NCBI GenBank assembly: GCA_002238445.1 | Contig: MPML01000047.1 | Coordinates: forward strand, 1 to 37,503 | Length of the DNA stretch: 37,503 nt | Reading direction: 5' to 3' | Origin: Caldilineaceae bacterium bin5 | GTDB taxonomy: Bacteria > Chloroflexota > Anaerolineae > Caldilineales > Caldilineaceae | Shown: positions 8,961-17,544 of the stretch, piece by piece | How the letters are laid out: the number at the start of each line of letters is the position of its first letter | Position numbering within the stretch: the stretch's first letter is position 1 | Notes under the pieces: generated by a model | Told to the model about the DNA's origin: nothing | Database searches by the model: none | What the model saw: the letters and a program-made list of their open reading frames with translations, nothing else | Position numbers and translations under genes: made by a program

Positions 8961-9000
8961 CCAGGTGGAACCACTTGGAACCACTTGGAACCAATTGTCC
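8961..9000. repeat. Four 10-bp tandem units, each with a CCA-N2-TGG dyad
   Basis: CCAGGTGGAA, CCACTTGGAA, CCACTTGGAA, CCAATTGTCC: a perfect 10-bp period, one DNA helical turn. The first three units contain the short palindrome CCA-N2-TGG. They lie between the candidate promoter (8842) and the start codon (9047). A multi-site operator for a regulator binding one face of the helix is a plausible reading; an RNA role in the leader is also possible. Confidence 0.6.
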
Positions 9001-9046
9001 AGGGCCACAGTTAACATTACAGTCGGCTATTCCTCAAGGAGGATTC

Positions 9047-10510
9047 ATGCATTTGCAAGCCAGACGTATGCGCCGCACAAAGAAAGAGAGCGACAACGCG
9101 AACAAAAGGAGCAGCCTGCGCCTTGGCCTCTTCGCGCTCCTCGCCGTCGTTCTTCTGCTTGCCGCCGGATGCACCACCGATGCCGATGGCAATATAGTCG
9201 CCCCGGCCGTCGCTCCCGCCCCCGCCGGCGAAACACAACCTGCCATGCACAGAGGCGTCCCCGTCGGCTTCACCGCGGAGGGATATCCCTACCGCGGCGA
9301 CCCTGATGCCGCCATCACCATCTACGAATACAGCGACTACGAATGCCCCTTCTGCGCCCGCCATGTGATCCAGACCGAACCGGCCCTCCTCGCCGGGTTC
9401 GGCGAAACCGGCTCGGTGAAATTCGTCTTCCGCGATATGCCCCTCTCCTCTATACACGCCAATGCTGTCGCCGCGGCCATCGCCGCCAACTGTGTAGCCG
9501 AGCAGGATATCGTCCTCTTCTGGCAGATGCACGATCTGATCTTCCGCACCCAGCAGGAGTGGGCGCCTCTTGAAGAGGCTTTGTCCTTCTTCGCCGGGCT
9601 GGTCCAGGATTTGGGCGCCGACACCACCCAATACGGATCCTGCATGGCCAATAGCGCCACCCAGCTGGCAAAGGTGAACGATAGCCTGGCCGAAGCCCAG
9701 TCCTTTGGTTACACCGGCACGCCCAGCTTCCGCTTCGTCCGCGAAGAGACCGGCGAGTCCTTCTCCCTCACCGGCGCGCAGCCATACGATACCTTCGCCG
9801 GCTGGATCGACACGATCGCATCCGGCGGCACGCCTCAGGGCGCGGCGCAAGCCCAGGCCCAGACACAGCAGCAGCAGCAGGGCGATGGACAATTGCCATT
9901 CTGGGCGACAGCAGAGGGCCTGACGCCCGATCCGGACCGCCCCGGCTATACTTTGGCAGGCGACATCTATAAGGGCAGTAGCGACGCCCCGATCGTCATC
10001 GTTGAATTCAGCGACTTCCAATGCCCCTACTGCAGCCGCCATACCTTGACAACACAACCGGTTCTGGACCAGGAGTTTATCGAGAAGGGTGAGGTGATGT
10101 GGGTTTTCAAGCACTTCCCCATCCAGAATATCCACCCCTTTGCCTTTGCCGCCTCGGTCGCAGCCGAGTGCGCGGCCGAGCAGGAGGCGTTTTGGCAGTT
10201 CCACCATCGCCTGTTCGTCGATATGGAACTCTGGGCCCGCCCGGACAACAGCAGCTATTTCATGGAGTTGGCAGCTGAATACGAGTTGGATACCGATGCC
10301 TTTGCAACCTGCGTGTCCGCAGACGGGTCCGCACAGGCCGTCCAGAGTGATATGCAGGACGGCGCGCCCTTTGTTCGCGGCACACCCACGTTCGTCGTCC
10401 TTTACGGCGGCGAAGGGCGGCTGATCCCCGGCGCCTTGCCTGCCGACCAGTTTGTGGCCGCGCTCGCAGAGATGCTCGCCGAGGCTTCAGCCGCGGGCGC
10501 AGACAATTAG
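9047..10510 (+). CDS. Lipoprotein with two tandem DsbA-like thioredoxin-fold domains
   Basis: 487 aa. The frame is open far upstream, but AAGGAGG (9036-9042) fixes ATG 9047. The signal peptide is of lipoprotein type: basic N-terminus, LGLFALLAVVLLLAAGC, lipidated Cys42. Domain 1 (about 70-270) has active site YECPFCARH (Cys100/Cys103); domain 2 (about 300-480) has FQCPYCSRH (Cys326/Cys329). Both have the DsbA-type TPSF/TPTF cis-proline region (GTPSFRFV, GTPTFVVL). A Gln-rich linker joins them. BdbD/DsbA-like proteins oxidise or isomerise disulfides in exported proteins; two active CxxC domains on one lipid anchor are unusual. No DsbB/VKOR partner is adjacent. It is divergent from cysD and upstream of the VWA/tubulin cluster, whose first protein is exported and contains cysteines. 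Confidence 0.88.
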   Translation: MHLQARRMRRTKKESDNANKRSSLRLGLFALLAVVLLLAAGCTTDADGNIVAPAVAPAPAGETQPAMHRGVPVGFTAEGYPYRGDPDAAITIYEYSDYECPFCARHVIQTEPALLAGFGETGSVKFVFRDMPLSSIHANAVAAAIAANCVAEQDIVLFWQMHDLIFRTQQEWAPLEEALSFFAGLVQDLGADTTQYGSCMANSATQLAKVNDSLAEAQSFGYTGTPSFRFVREETGESFSLTGAQPYDTFAGWIDTIASGGTPQGAAQAQAQTQQQQQGDGQLPFWATAEGLTPDPDRPGYTLAGDIYKGSSDAPIVIVEFSDFQCPYCSRHTLTTQPVLDQEFIEKGEVMWVFKHFPIQNIHPFAFAASVAAECAAEQEAFWQFHHRLFVDMELWARPDNSSYFMELAAEYELDTDAFATCVSADGSAQAVQSDMQDGAPFVRGTPTFVVLYGGEGRLIPGALPADQFVAALAEMLAEASAAGADN

Positions 10511-10845
10511 TAAATCTGGTGGTTTGAGAACGGCCGATCGCACCACCGCCCGCCGCTTGGGTCTGAATTTCATTGGCAGATCGTAGGCAAATCGCCCACA
10601 TGCCAAGCATCAGTTTCTGGTAGTCAATTCGCACTCAAGCAGCGGCCGCCTCGCAACCAGGCGTGTATCGAGAACCGAAAATCATATGCTGGAGAACCCC
10701 TGCAAGATCAGGTGGTCTGTCCAAATTTCCAGTGTAGCCAGTCTTAAGGTAACCGATAACGCGCAGCCGATTTGGGGACAATTCACCCGCTGCCGGCATC
10801 CGCAAAACGGACCCGGCAGCGGGCATCCGGACCTCAACCTGGCTC

Positions 10846-10875
10846 TTGTATTACAAATTTGCGCTGTGTTACAAT
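10846..10875 (+). promoter_or_regulatory. Candidate promoter of the VWA/tubulin-like cluster
   Basis: TTGTAT (10846-10851), an 18-bp spacer and TACAAT (10870-10875), in a locally AT-rich patch inside a gene-free stretch (10511-11124). Transcription would start near 10882, immediately before the repeated and folded segment at 10893-11036. I see nothing convincing in 10511-10845. Confidence 0.45.
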
Positions 10876-10892
10876 TTTTCTAGATAGAAGTA

Positions 10893-11036
10893 GAGCCGAT
10901 GCGCGCGCATTTCGCTCACTGCAAGTCTTACCCGCCCAACCGACTCCCTTTACGGGACTGAGCGTACGGCGGGTTTGGCCTGTGGGGGACAGCACCCCTG
11001 CTACCACAGCAGGGGAACGCGGAGCCGATGCGCGCG
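10893..11036 (+). ncRNA. Candidate structured 5' leader RNA, class unrecognised
   Basis: The segment is bounded by two exact copies of the 15-mer GAGCCGATGCGCGCG (10893-10907 and 11022-11036). Between them, ACCCGCC (10930-10936) can pair with GGCGGGT (10968-10974), enclosing a small TCCC/GGGA stem. CCCCTGC (10995-11001) pairs with GCAGGGG (11009-11015) around the loop TACCACA. The loop bases CCACA (11004-11008) are complementary to TGTGG at 10981-10985, which would make a pseudoknot or an alternative stem. It lies between a candidate promoter and the VWA gene. I could not match it to a known riboswitch consensus. The fold was inferred by eye. Confidence 0.35.
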
Positions 11037-11124
11037 TTTGTTGCTCTATTGGATCGGTTGATTTCAGTGATTCGTGGTCGGTTGCTAGCCGCTGTGCAGT
11101 AGCCACTGGTGTCAGGAGCGCCAT

Positions 11125-14100
11125 CTGTCCGGAAACGTTTTCCAGCGGTCTCTGCTCATCCGCCGCCCCTCGCAAGACTGGGACCGGCGGCTTTGGGCTC
11201 TGCCTGCCTGTCTGCTATGCGGGTTTCTCCTCCTGTTGATAACGGGCAGTCCCGCCGCGCCGGCACACGCCGACACCCTGTCCGCGCCTCCAAGTCAGTC
11301 CGCGACAGTTGCCGCTCCCATCGATGTAATCGTCATTCTCGATGACTCCGGCAGCATGGCCACCTGTTGGCCCTGGCCGCAAGGCCAACCCCCCTCCGAC
11401 CCCCCTTGCGAAGGCTTCAGCTTCAACGCACCCAGTGACCCCAACGAACTGCGCTATAGCGCCGCCCGCCTGTTGGTCCATCTGGCCGACAGTGCCGACC
11501 GCATCGCCGTTCTGCGTTTCGACAGTACCGCCGAGGGCGTCGGCGCCATGAGCCTGTTACAAGAGATCGGCAGCGCCGAAAACCGCCGCCGGATGGCCGC
11601 ATCGCTCCAGGCCCCGGAGGACTATGCACTGCGCGGCTTTACACGCATGGATCTGGGGCTGCAGGAGGCGCTGCGGCTGTTCGAGGCACACGGCGACCCC
11701 GACCGCAGCCAGTACGTGCTGCTGCTGACAGACGGCGAGCCGACCGCCCCGTTACAGGTTACCGGCCAGCGCCAGACCATCACCAACCTGCTGGCCCGGA
11801 TCGAGGACGCCGGCGCACTGCTCTACCCGGTGATCCTCTGCAATCCCGATGCCGGCTGCGCGGGCGATTTTCTCAAAACCAGTTCACCTCTGGCGCGGGA
11901 GGCCAAGAGTTCGCAGGATCTCCTGCTTATCTTCAGCGAAATTTTCGCCGAGATGAAGTCCGACCGTTCGATTGTCACCCACCGCAACCTGCACGGCGAT
12001 TTGACCATCTCGATCCGCAACGCGCATAGCGCCGGCAGCATCGCCTTCGTCAGCCCGCAGTCGGCGATCACGGCGGTGGAGCGGGACGGCGCGCCGATGT
12101 CGACACAGAGCCTGATAGCCGACGGCAATATCGACCTCAACGTCGCTGTCGCCCCGCTGGCGGCTGGCGAATGGGTGGCCAAAACGACCGATCTGAGCAG
12201 TTTTGCCGTCGTTCAGGCGGACAGCTATCCCGAACTGCTCTTTCCCCCTCCCAGCGTACAGGGCAACGCGGCGGCAACGCGCTACTATCCTACCGGCAAA
12301 GCGCCCATCGTCATCGTTGCCGGCGCCGGCCCCGCCGCCAACGAACCGCTGATGCTCAATGGCAACATACCGATCCCCGTCCTCGGACAAGACCCCGTCA
12401 GCGGCCGAACGGTCGCTGCCCAGCAGCTTGACCGCGGCGCCGAAGAGGTGACGATCCAATTGGGAGAGGATAGAGAGCCATTGCAACTGCTGCGCACCTT
12501 CCGCCTTCAAGCCTCGGACGAGTTGCCCGAGGCGCAGGTCTTCTCTCCCTCCGCCAACAGTCCCGGAATCCTGCAAGATGGCAGCCTCCAACTCAAGGTG
12601 GGTTTCGGCCCCGGCGTTCAGGTGCAGGACATGCAGGCCGTCGTCTACGTCACCGATCTCACTGGCGGCCAGATTGTCTACCGGCGGCAAATCAACTGCG
12701 GTGATCAGTACTGCTCCGACGACGGCTTTATGCCGCAGGACGGACGCGACTACGAAGCGCTCTTCCTGTTGACTGCCGCCACTGATGGCGTCCGTTTCGG
12801 AGATTATGCGCGCACCGTCTTGGAAGTGGAGCCGGCGATCTATGTGCGGGGCCTGCCAGCCGATATCGATCTGGCGAAAATGCCGCCCGCAGGATGGCCG
12901 CTGACCGTCCAGGCGACCACCGTCGAAGAGATCGGAACTCTGGAAGCCTCGCTCGTTCTGCGCCGCTCCGATACAAGCGAAATCGTGCGCGAGGCTTCAG
13001 TGAGCCTTTCTGTAGAAGTGCTCGAAAATGGAATCCAGACGGCGCTCCTCCATGTCGACGGACTCGATCTGTTACGCTCCGGCGCATACGAAGGCCAGTT
13101 GAACCTGTCCGCTTTCAGTCCCGCCGGCTTGCCAATGGAGGTCCAGGTTCGTCCCGCCCCCTCGCTGCCCGTAGTCCTGGACATTCCCCGCTCCCAGGCG
13201 CACATCCAGGTGCAGGAGGCCGACTTCGGCGCACTGCTTTTCGATACGTCTCCGAATTTCCGGCTGGACGAGCAGATCCTGCTGCCCGTCGCCTTTAGCG
13301 GCGACACCCCCTTTCGGCTGACGGTTGAACTGACCGAAAGCAGCTGCAGCGGCCTCTCCGCCACCGCCGCTGATCTGCAACCCTTCGAAGCGGCAACTGT
13401 CAACGCTGCCGGCTCCACCGCTTCAGACAATTTACAGCCTGCAAATTGGGCGCTGCCGGTACGCCTGCTGAGCGAAGGGCCCATGTCCGCCGGCAGCTGC
13501 CACGGCCTCCTCAATCTGGCTGGGCCAAGCCAGGAATTCGATGTCATTTCCGCCAATCCGTCGTCCGGCGCCGGTCCGGCCGCATCCGCGATTGTGCCTT
13601 TCCGTCTGCAGATTCGCGACGTCGAGTGGAGTGTCGCCGGCGCGCTCGATTTCGGCAATCTGGGGCGAGCCGGCGAAAAAACAACACAAACGCTATACCT
13701 CCGCTTCAACGGCAAGACGCCTTTTGTGGTCGAAACAGTCGGTATCGCCGCTTCGGGCGAAACCGGCAACGGCGTCATGGCTCTGGATGAACTCTACCTT
13801 GAAGCCCTGCCGGTGGAGGTCACCGACTCCCCCGATGACGAAGGATTTTTTGAGGTCCCCATCACCCTCATTGCCCGCAAAGACGTGCCAAAAGATGCCT
13901 TGCGCGGCTCCTTCTACAGTGGAGAACTGCTGTTAAGCATCGCCGGCCTCGCCAATGAGACACGCTCGGTCGATATCAGCTTCCGCAGCCCAACCCTCTA
14001 TCAACGCTACGTCGAGTGGTGGCTGCGTCCCTTCTACACCTTCCCGCTGGTATTCTGCAGTGGACCGCTGATGCTGTTGGCCTTGCTCATCGTGGTGGCG

Positions 14101-14655
14101 CGTGCTCGCAGTCGCGGGTACAATATGGATGATGACGAAGATCCGACAGTGACCCTGCCTGGGCAGGACTCCCCGCTGACGCCTGGGTACGCTGCCGCTT
14201 CCGGAAGTTCCGACAGTTGGTACCATTCGAACGCGCCGGATTCCGCATTTGGCTCGTCGAATGTGGCCGGGGGCCCAGCGCACGCGTCGTACCCGCCGTC
14301 CGTCGCAGGATCGGTACATCCGGCGGGTTCGCCAGGCCATTCGCCTGCTTTTGAAAACATTGCTGACACCCCGCCTGAGCGCTTTGCCGGCTCCAGCAGT
14401 TCCGACAGCTGGCAAGATGCCAATGCGGGAACACAAGAGTCCGCCTGGGACTCAGGTTGGGACCAGGGAGGCTGGGGGGCAAACCCCTCTGCCGCTCCGA
14501 GCTCCGGTGATTTCGGCCGAACAGAATCGTCCGATGACAACTGGGGCTGGTCATCGCCGTCTCCATCCGACGGGGCATTTGGCGACGATCAGAACAACGC
14601 ACCCGCCGGCGCGGGATCGGATGACCCTTGGGGCAGCCCGCGCGATAGCTTTTAG
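11125..14655 (+). CDS. Exported von Willebrand factor A protein with C-terminal membrane anchor and acidic Ser/Trp-rich cytoplasmic tail
   Basis: Numbered from the first conventional start (TTG 11236), the protein has 1139 aa. A complete MIDAS follows: DDSGS (36-40), Thr136 in RGFTRMD, Asp166 in LLLTDGEPT. Then come long beta-rich regions, a membrane segment at about 933-956 (TFPLVFCSGPLMLLALLIVVA), and a tail of about 180 aa rich in Ser, Asp, Gly and Trp with repeated SSDSW motifs. TTG 11236 falls inside a hydrophobic run. The frame continues upstream through DRRLWALPACLLCGFLLLL to a PAHA|D signal cleavage site. AGGAG (11114-11118) lies 6 nt before CTG 11125, which I take as a probable non-canonical start. 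The VWA part should be outside and the tail inside. It leads the cluster with the tubulin-like genes, 160 nt away. Confidence 0.82.
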   Translation: MSGNVFQRSLLIRRPSQDWDRRLWALPACLLCGFLLLLITGSPAAPAHADTLSAPPSQSATVAAPIDVIVILDDSGSMATCWPWPQGQPPSDPPCEGFSFNAPSDPNELRYSAARLLVHLADSADRIAVLRFDSTAEGVGAMSLLQEIGSAENRRRMAASLQAPEDYALRGFTRMDLGLQEALRLFEAHGDPDRSQYVLLLTDGEPTAPLQVTGQRQTITNLLARIEDAGALLYPVILCNPDAGCAGDFLKTSSPLAREAKSSQDLLLIFSEIFAEMKSDRSIVTHRNLHGDLTISIRNAHSAGSIAFVSPQSAITAVERDGAPMSTQSLIADGNIDLNVAVAPLAAGEWVAKTTDLSSFAVVQADSYPELLFPPPSVQGNAAATRYYPTGKAPIVIVAGAGPAANEPLMLNGNIPIPVLGQDPVSGRTVAAQQLDRGAEEVTIQLGEDREPLQLLRTFRLQASDELPEAQVFSPSANSPGILQDGSLQLKVGFGPGVQVQDMQAVVYVTDLTGGQIVYRRQINCGDQYCSDDGFMPQDGRDYEALFLLTAATDGVRFGDYARTVLEVEPAIYVRGLPADIDLAKMPPAGWPLTVQATTVEEIGTLEASLVLRRSDTSEIVREASVSLSVEVLENGIQTALLHVDGLDLLRSGAYEGQLNLSAFSPAGLPMEVQVRPAPSLPVVLDIPRSQAHIQVQEADFGALLFDTSPNFRLDEQILLPVAFSGDTPFRLTVELTESSCSGLSATAADLQPFEAATVNAAGSTASDNLQPANWALPVRLLSEGPMSAGSCHGLLNLAGPSQEFDVISANPSSGAGPAASAIVPFRLQIRDVEWSVAGALDFGNLGRAGEKTTQTLYLRFNGKTPFVVETVGIAASGETGNGVMALDELYLEALPVEVTDSPDDEGFFEVPITLIARKDVPKDALRGSFYSGELLLSIAGLANETRSVDISFRSPTLYQRYVEWWLRPFYTFPLVFCSGPLMLLALLIVVARARSRGYNMDDDEDPTVTLPGQDSPLTPGYAAASGSSDSWYHSNAPDSAFGSSNVAGGPAHASYPPSVAGSVHPAGSPGHSPAFENIADTPPERFAGSSSSDSWQDANAGTQESAWDSGWDQGGWGANPSAAPSSGDFGRTESSDDNWGWSSPSPSDGAFGDDQNNAPAGAGSDDPWGSPRDSF

Positions 14656-14815
14656 TTCTTGGTTTCCGGTATTCAGTGCACCGCAGCCTGCACACACCGC
14701 CACTCCGGAGATGCGGCCAGCTGGTCGTTAACTGACAAAGTGGCAATGTGCATCAACGAGCACAGCAGATCGAAACCAGGACTTTACTACTGATAACTTC
14801 AGAAGGAAGCCATAA

Positions 14816-17290
14816 ATGGATCAGAACGGGGCACCGTTTCTTAGTGAAAAGCCAACAATTTATCCGACCCTCGTGGTCGGCGTAGGCGGTATGGGCACAA
14901 ACGCTGTGCGCGCCGTCAAACGACGCCTGCGCAAAGCGTGGGGCGGCGAATCTCTGCCCGCGATGATTCAACTGCTGGCCCTGGACACCGAACCGCTTAT
15001 CAACCGGCTCGATCAGGAGCCGCTCTACGCCGATGAATCGGCCTATATGGGTAAGTTCGACGCCACCCGCCTCGTGGATAACCTCGAAAACCATCCCGAA
15101 ATCGCCCGCTGGTGGAATTACCCTTCGATCCCGCTGGGCTACATCCACAACGGCGCCAAACAACTGCGGCCTATCGGACGCCTGTCCTTCTTCCGCAACT
15201 ACGTCAACTTCAAAAGGCTGTTGGAGACGAAGTACGCGGCCCTGGACAAAATCCGCGATCTGGAAATGGCGCAAAATCGCCGCTTTCCCGTGATGAGCAA
15301 CTATCAGCTCGTCTATATCGTCAGCAGCCTCTGCGGCGGTACCGGTGCCGGCATGTTTATGGATGTGGCGCACCGCGTGCGCGCGCTCGTGCGCAGCAAT
15401 GCCCGCGTCGTCGGCATCTTCTTCCTGCCCGACGTGCTCGAAGAGGAAATCAACAGCGATCTGCAGCGCAGGCGCATCAAAGCCAACGCCTACGCCGCGC
15501 TCAAAGAGCTCAACTACTTCCAGGAAACGCAGCAGTTCCAGGAACTCTACCCCAGCGAACAGCGGGCGCTGCCCGACACACCCTACGCACCATTCGACTT
15601 TATCTTTCTGGTCGGGCGTACCAACCGCGACGGCCGCAGCCTGGCTCGCAAAGCCGACGCCGAAAACCTGGCCGCGCATCTGATCCAACTCACCGCCATC
15701 AGCCATCTGAGCAGCGAAATCCTCGGGCTCGAGGTGAACGTCGTACGCGAACGCATGTCCGGCGGCGTTGCAGCCGCCGAAGTGGTGAACGAACGCAGCG
15801 CAGGAAAGCCCCCCAAGGGCAACTACCTCGTCTACAGCAGTTTTGCCGCCTCCGCCATCGTGGCGCCCGATGAGTCGCTGGTCAACTTCTGGCAGCAGGC
15901 ATTTCTGGCCGACTGCATGAGGCGGTTTGCCGCCGGGCCCGAGCTCAACGACCCGCGCCAACCGGTCTCGCCTCAGGCCCGCCAAAAGGCTGTTGCCGCC
16001 TGGCAGGGGCTCCTGGCCAGGATGCGTTCCCGCTACCTCTCTCTGGACAACGACCGGCTGGAGGAACTGGCCGAAGAGGTCGAGGAACAGCGCGGCGCCT
16101 GGCTCGGCTTCAAGACCGCGGTCGACAACACCTTCCGCCAGGTAATCCTGGAGACGGGACTGCGCGGCGCGCTCACGCTGACCGACCTGTTGGCCCCGCC
16201 CAATCCATCCACCGCACCGATGGAATCGCTGATCAAACAGAGACTCTTTCTGTTGAACAATCATCCGGTTATGGACGAGGATCGCACCCGCTGGCGCTCG
16301 TTGCTCGCCCAACAGGGCGGCGCAGCAGAACAGTTAGGCCAGATTGCCGGCGGCTTGGGCGACCTGATGCTGGCGGCCTTCAACCCCCGCCAGGCCCGCG
16401 ACCGCGCCCGCGACATGCGGCAACGCAAGGCCCGCGCCCGCCTCAACCAGCGCCGCGACATATTGGAGCGAATCCTCGTCGAGCGACTCTTCGCCTACGG
16501 CACACAGTTGCGCGAAGTTTTTCGTTCCCAGATAGACAATGCCGGCGGCGCACTGGGTCGAGCCAATCATGCCGCCAAGCGGTCCGCCGAACGTATCGAC
16601 CCCCGCATCCCCGACGGTACCGCCAGCACCAATACATACTATGAACTGGAGACCGGCGCAGTCGGCCGAGACTATCTGCAGCACTTCTATCGCAACGCAG
16701 CCCAGGTCGTCTATCCCAGCGACTGGGAAAGCCTGCTCGGGCCTATTATCGACCGCATCCTGAACTACAACCAGGCAGTCAGCGGCGAGGAGCTGTTCGC
16801 CAACCTCACCAATGCAATCGCCACCGAAAGGGGGCTGTTGGGCAGGGTTCTGCAGTGCGTCGACATCCGCCACATTATCGGGGTCCAGCATGGCGAGGAG
16901 ACCCAGCAGTCCCGGCCTTTGCCCAACAACCGCGTCCAGCAGTGGCTCGATCGTCTGAACCCCTACATCCGCTGGGATTCGGACCGCTTCAGCTTCCACG
17001 ACGCCAATCTGGAGCATATCCGTCTCGCGGCCACGCCATCCTCCCGCATCGACGATCCCCAATTGGCCATGGCCATGGTAGGCCAGGAGGACATCAAATG
17101 GGTGCCCACCGGCGACACCGGACGCATGGACGCTGTCTGGATCGTCCACGGCCTTCCGGTGACGCTGATCGACCGCCTCGACGAATTTCGTGCACAGTAT
17201 GAAAACAAGCGTGACTTCCCCGCCCGCGAAGAGTTTCATCTCCATCCCGCATGGGTCGACCTGCCCGAAATCACCGAAGAAGGCATTTAG
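14816..17290 (+). CDS. Tubulin/FtsZ-superfamily GTPase-like protein (Tubulin_2/FtsZl type)
   Basis: 824 aa, soluble, no signal peptide. The Rossmann-like start TLVVGVGGMGTNAVRAV (18-34) and the tubulin signature loop CGGTGAG (173-179, family GGGTGSG) show a tubulin/FtsZ GTPase domain. It continues through VVGIFFLPD (198-206), ANAYAALKELNYF (223-235) and FDFIFLVGRTN (260-270). Residues beyond about 400 are a long helical, Arg-rich extension not found in FtsZ. It is much longer than FtsZ (about 400 aa) and fits the Tubulin_2 class, which is linked to VWA proteins. The inferred role is a GTP-dependent filament or membrane-remodelling component. GAAGG lies a few bases before ATG 14816. It sits between the VWA gene and the membrane-anchored paralogue. 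Confidence 0.85.
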   Translation: MDQNGAPFLSEKPTIYPTLVVGVGGMGTNAVRAVKRRLRKAWGGESLPAMIQLLALDTEPLINRLDQEPLYADESAYMGKFDATRLVDNLENHPEIARWWNYPSIPLGYIHNGAKQLRPIGRLSFFRNYVNFKRLLETKYAALDKIRDLEMAQNRRFPVMSNYQLVYIVSSLCGGTGAGMFMDVAHRVRALVRSNARVVGIFFLPDVLEEEINSDLQRRRIKANAYAALKELNYFQETQQFQELYPSEQRALPDTPYAPFDFIFLVGRTNRDGRSLARKADAENLAAHLIQLTAISHLSSEILGLEVNVVRERMSGGVAAAEVVNERSAGKPPKGNYLVYSSFAASAIVAPDESLVNFWQQAFLADCMRRFAAGPELNDPRQPVSPQARQKAVAAWQGLLARMRSRYLSLDNDRLEELAEEVEEQRGAWLGFKTAVDNTFRQVILETGLRGALTLTDLLAPPNPSTAPMESLIKQRLFLLNNHPVMDEDRTRWRSLLAQQGGAAEQLGQIAGGLGDLMLAAFNPRQARDRARDMRQRKARARLNQRRDILERILVERLFAYGTQLREVFRSQIDNAGGALGRANHAAKRSAERIDPRIPDGTASTNTYYELETGAVGRDYLQHFYRNAAQVVYPSDWESLLGPIIDRILNYNQAVSGEELFANLTNAIATERGLLGRVLQCVDIRHIIGVQHGEETQQSRPLPNNRVQQWLDRLNPYIRWDSDRFSFHDANLEHIRLAATPSSRIDDPQLAMAMVGQEDIKWVPTGDTGRMDAVWIVHGLPVTLIDRLDEFRAQYENKRDFPAREEFHLHPAWVDLPEITEEGI

Positions 17291-17354
17291 GTTTCCGTTG
17301 TCTGCTGCCCGTCCGAAGGGACGTAGGCAATGGTGCTTGCCTCTACAGAGTGGG

Positions 17355-17381
17355 AATCTCTGCTTATAATCTAAAGAGATT
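17355..17381 (+). promoter_or_regulatory. TATAAT element inside a 7-bp inverted repeat upstream of the pseudo-tubulin gene
   Basis: AATCTCT (17355-17361) and AGAGATT (17375-17381) form a perfect inverted repeat around a consensus -10 TATAAT (17365-17370). No good -35 is visible at 17 bp. A second hairpin, AGGCAA/TTGCCT with a TGGTGC loop, lies just upstream at about 17326-17342. This could be an internal, repressible promoter for the third gene of the cluster. Confidence 0.4.
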
Positions 17382-17514
17382 TGCAATACCTGTTCTTTTC
17401 GAATGTAGAAACAACTGCTCAAGAAGCGTAAAGAGTTAACAAAGCTGTTTGCGGCCCTGACTAGCTCTCTGATAACATGGATTTTTGGGCGCCTGTCCCG
17501 ACTCGACAACCAAA

Positions 17515-17542
17515 AAATTAGAAACTGAAAACTAGAAATTCC
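17515..17542. repeat. Heptanucleotide repeat, AAACTAG type, directly before a start codon
   Basis: Four heptads in register: AAATTAG, AAACTGA, AAACTAG, AAATTCC, ending two bases before ATG 17545. The unit differs from CCACTGA but has the same 7-bp period and placement. No Shine-Dalgarno site is visible, so the repeat occupies the ribosome-binding position. Confidence 0.6.
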
Positions 17543-17544
17543 CA

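Noticed and set aside
10635..10826. A 63-aa minus-strand frame before the VWA gene
   Set aside because: No ribosome-binding site and no recognisable feature.
10893..11036. Known riboswitch (cobalamin, c-di-GMP, c-di-AMP, TPP, ZTP)
   Set aside because: None of the conserved cores I know is present; kept only as an unclassified leader RNA candidate.
14753..16312. A 519-codon open frame antisense to the tubulin-like gene
   Set aside because: Mirror of a GC-rich real gene; low-complexity Gly/Val/Asp-rich translation, no start signal and no recognisable domain, while the plus frame has clear tubulin motifs.
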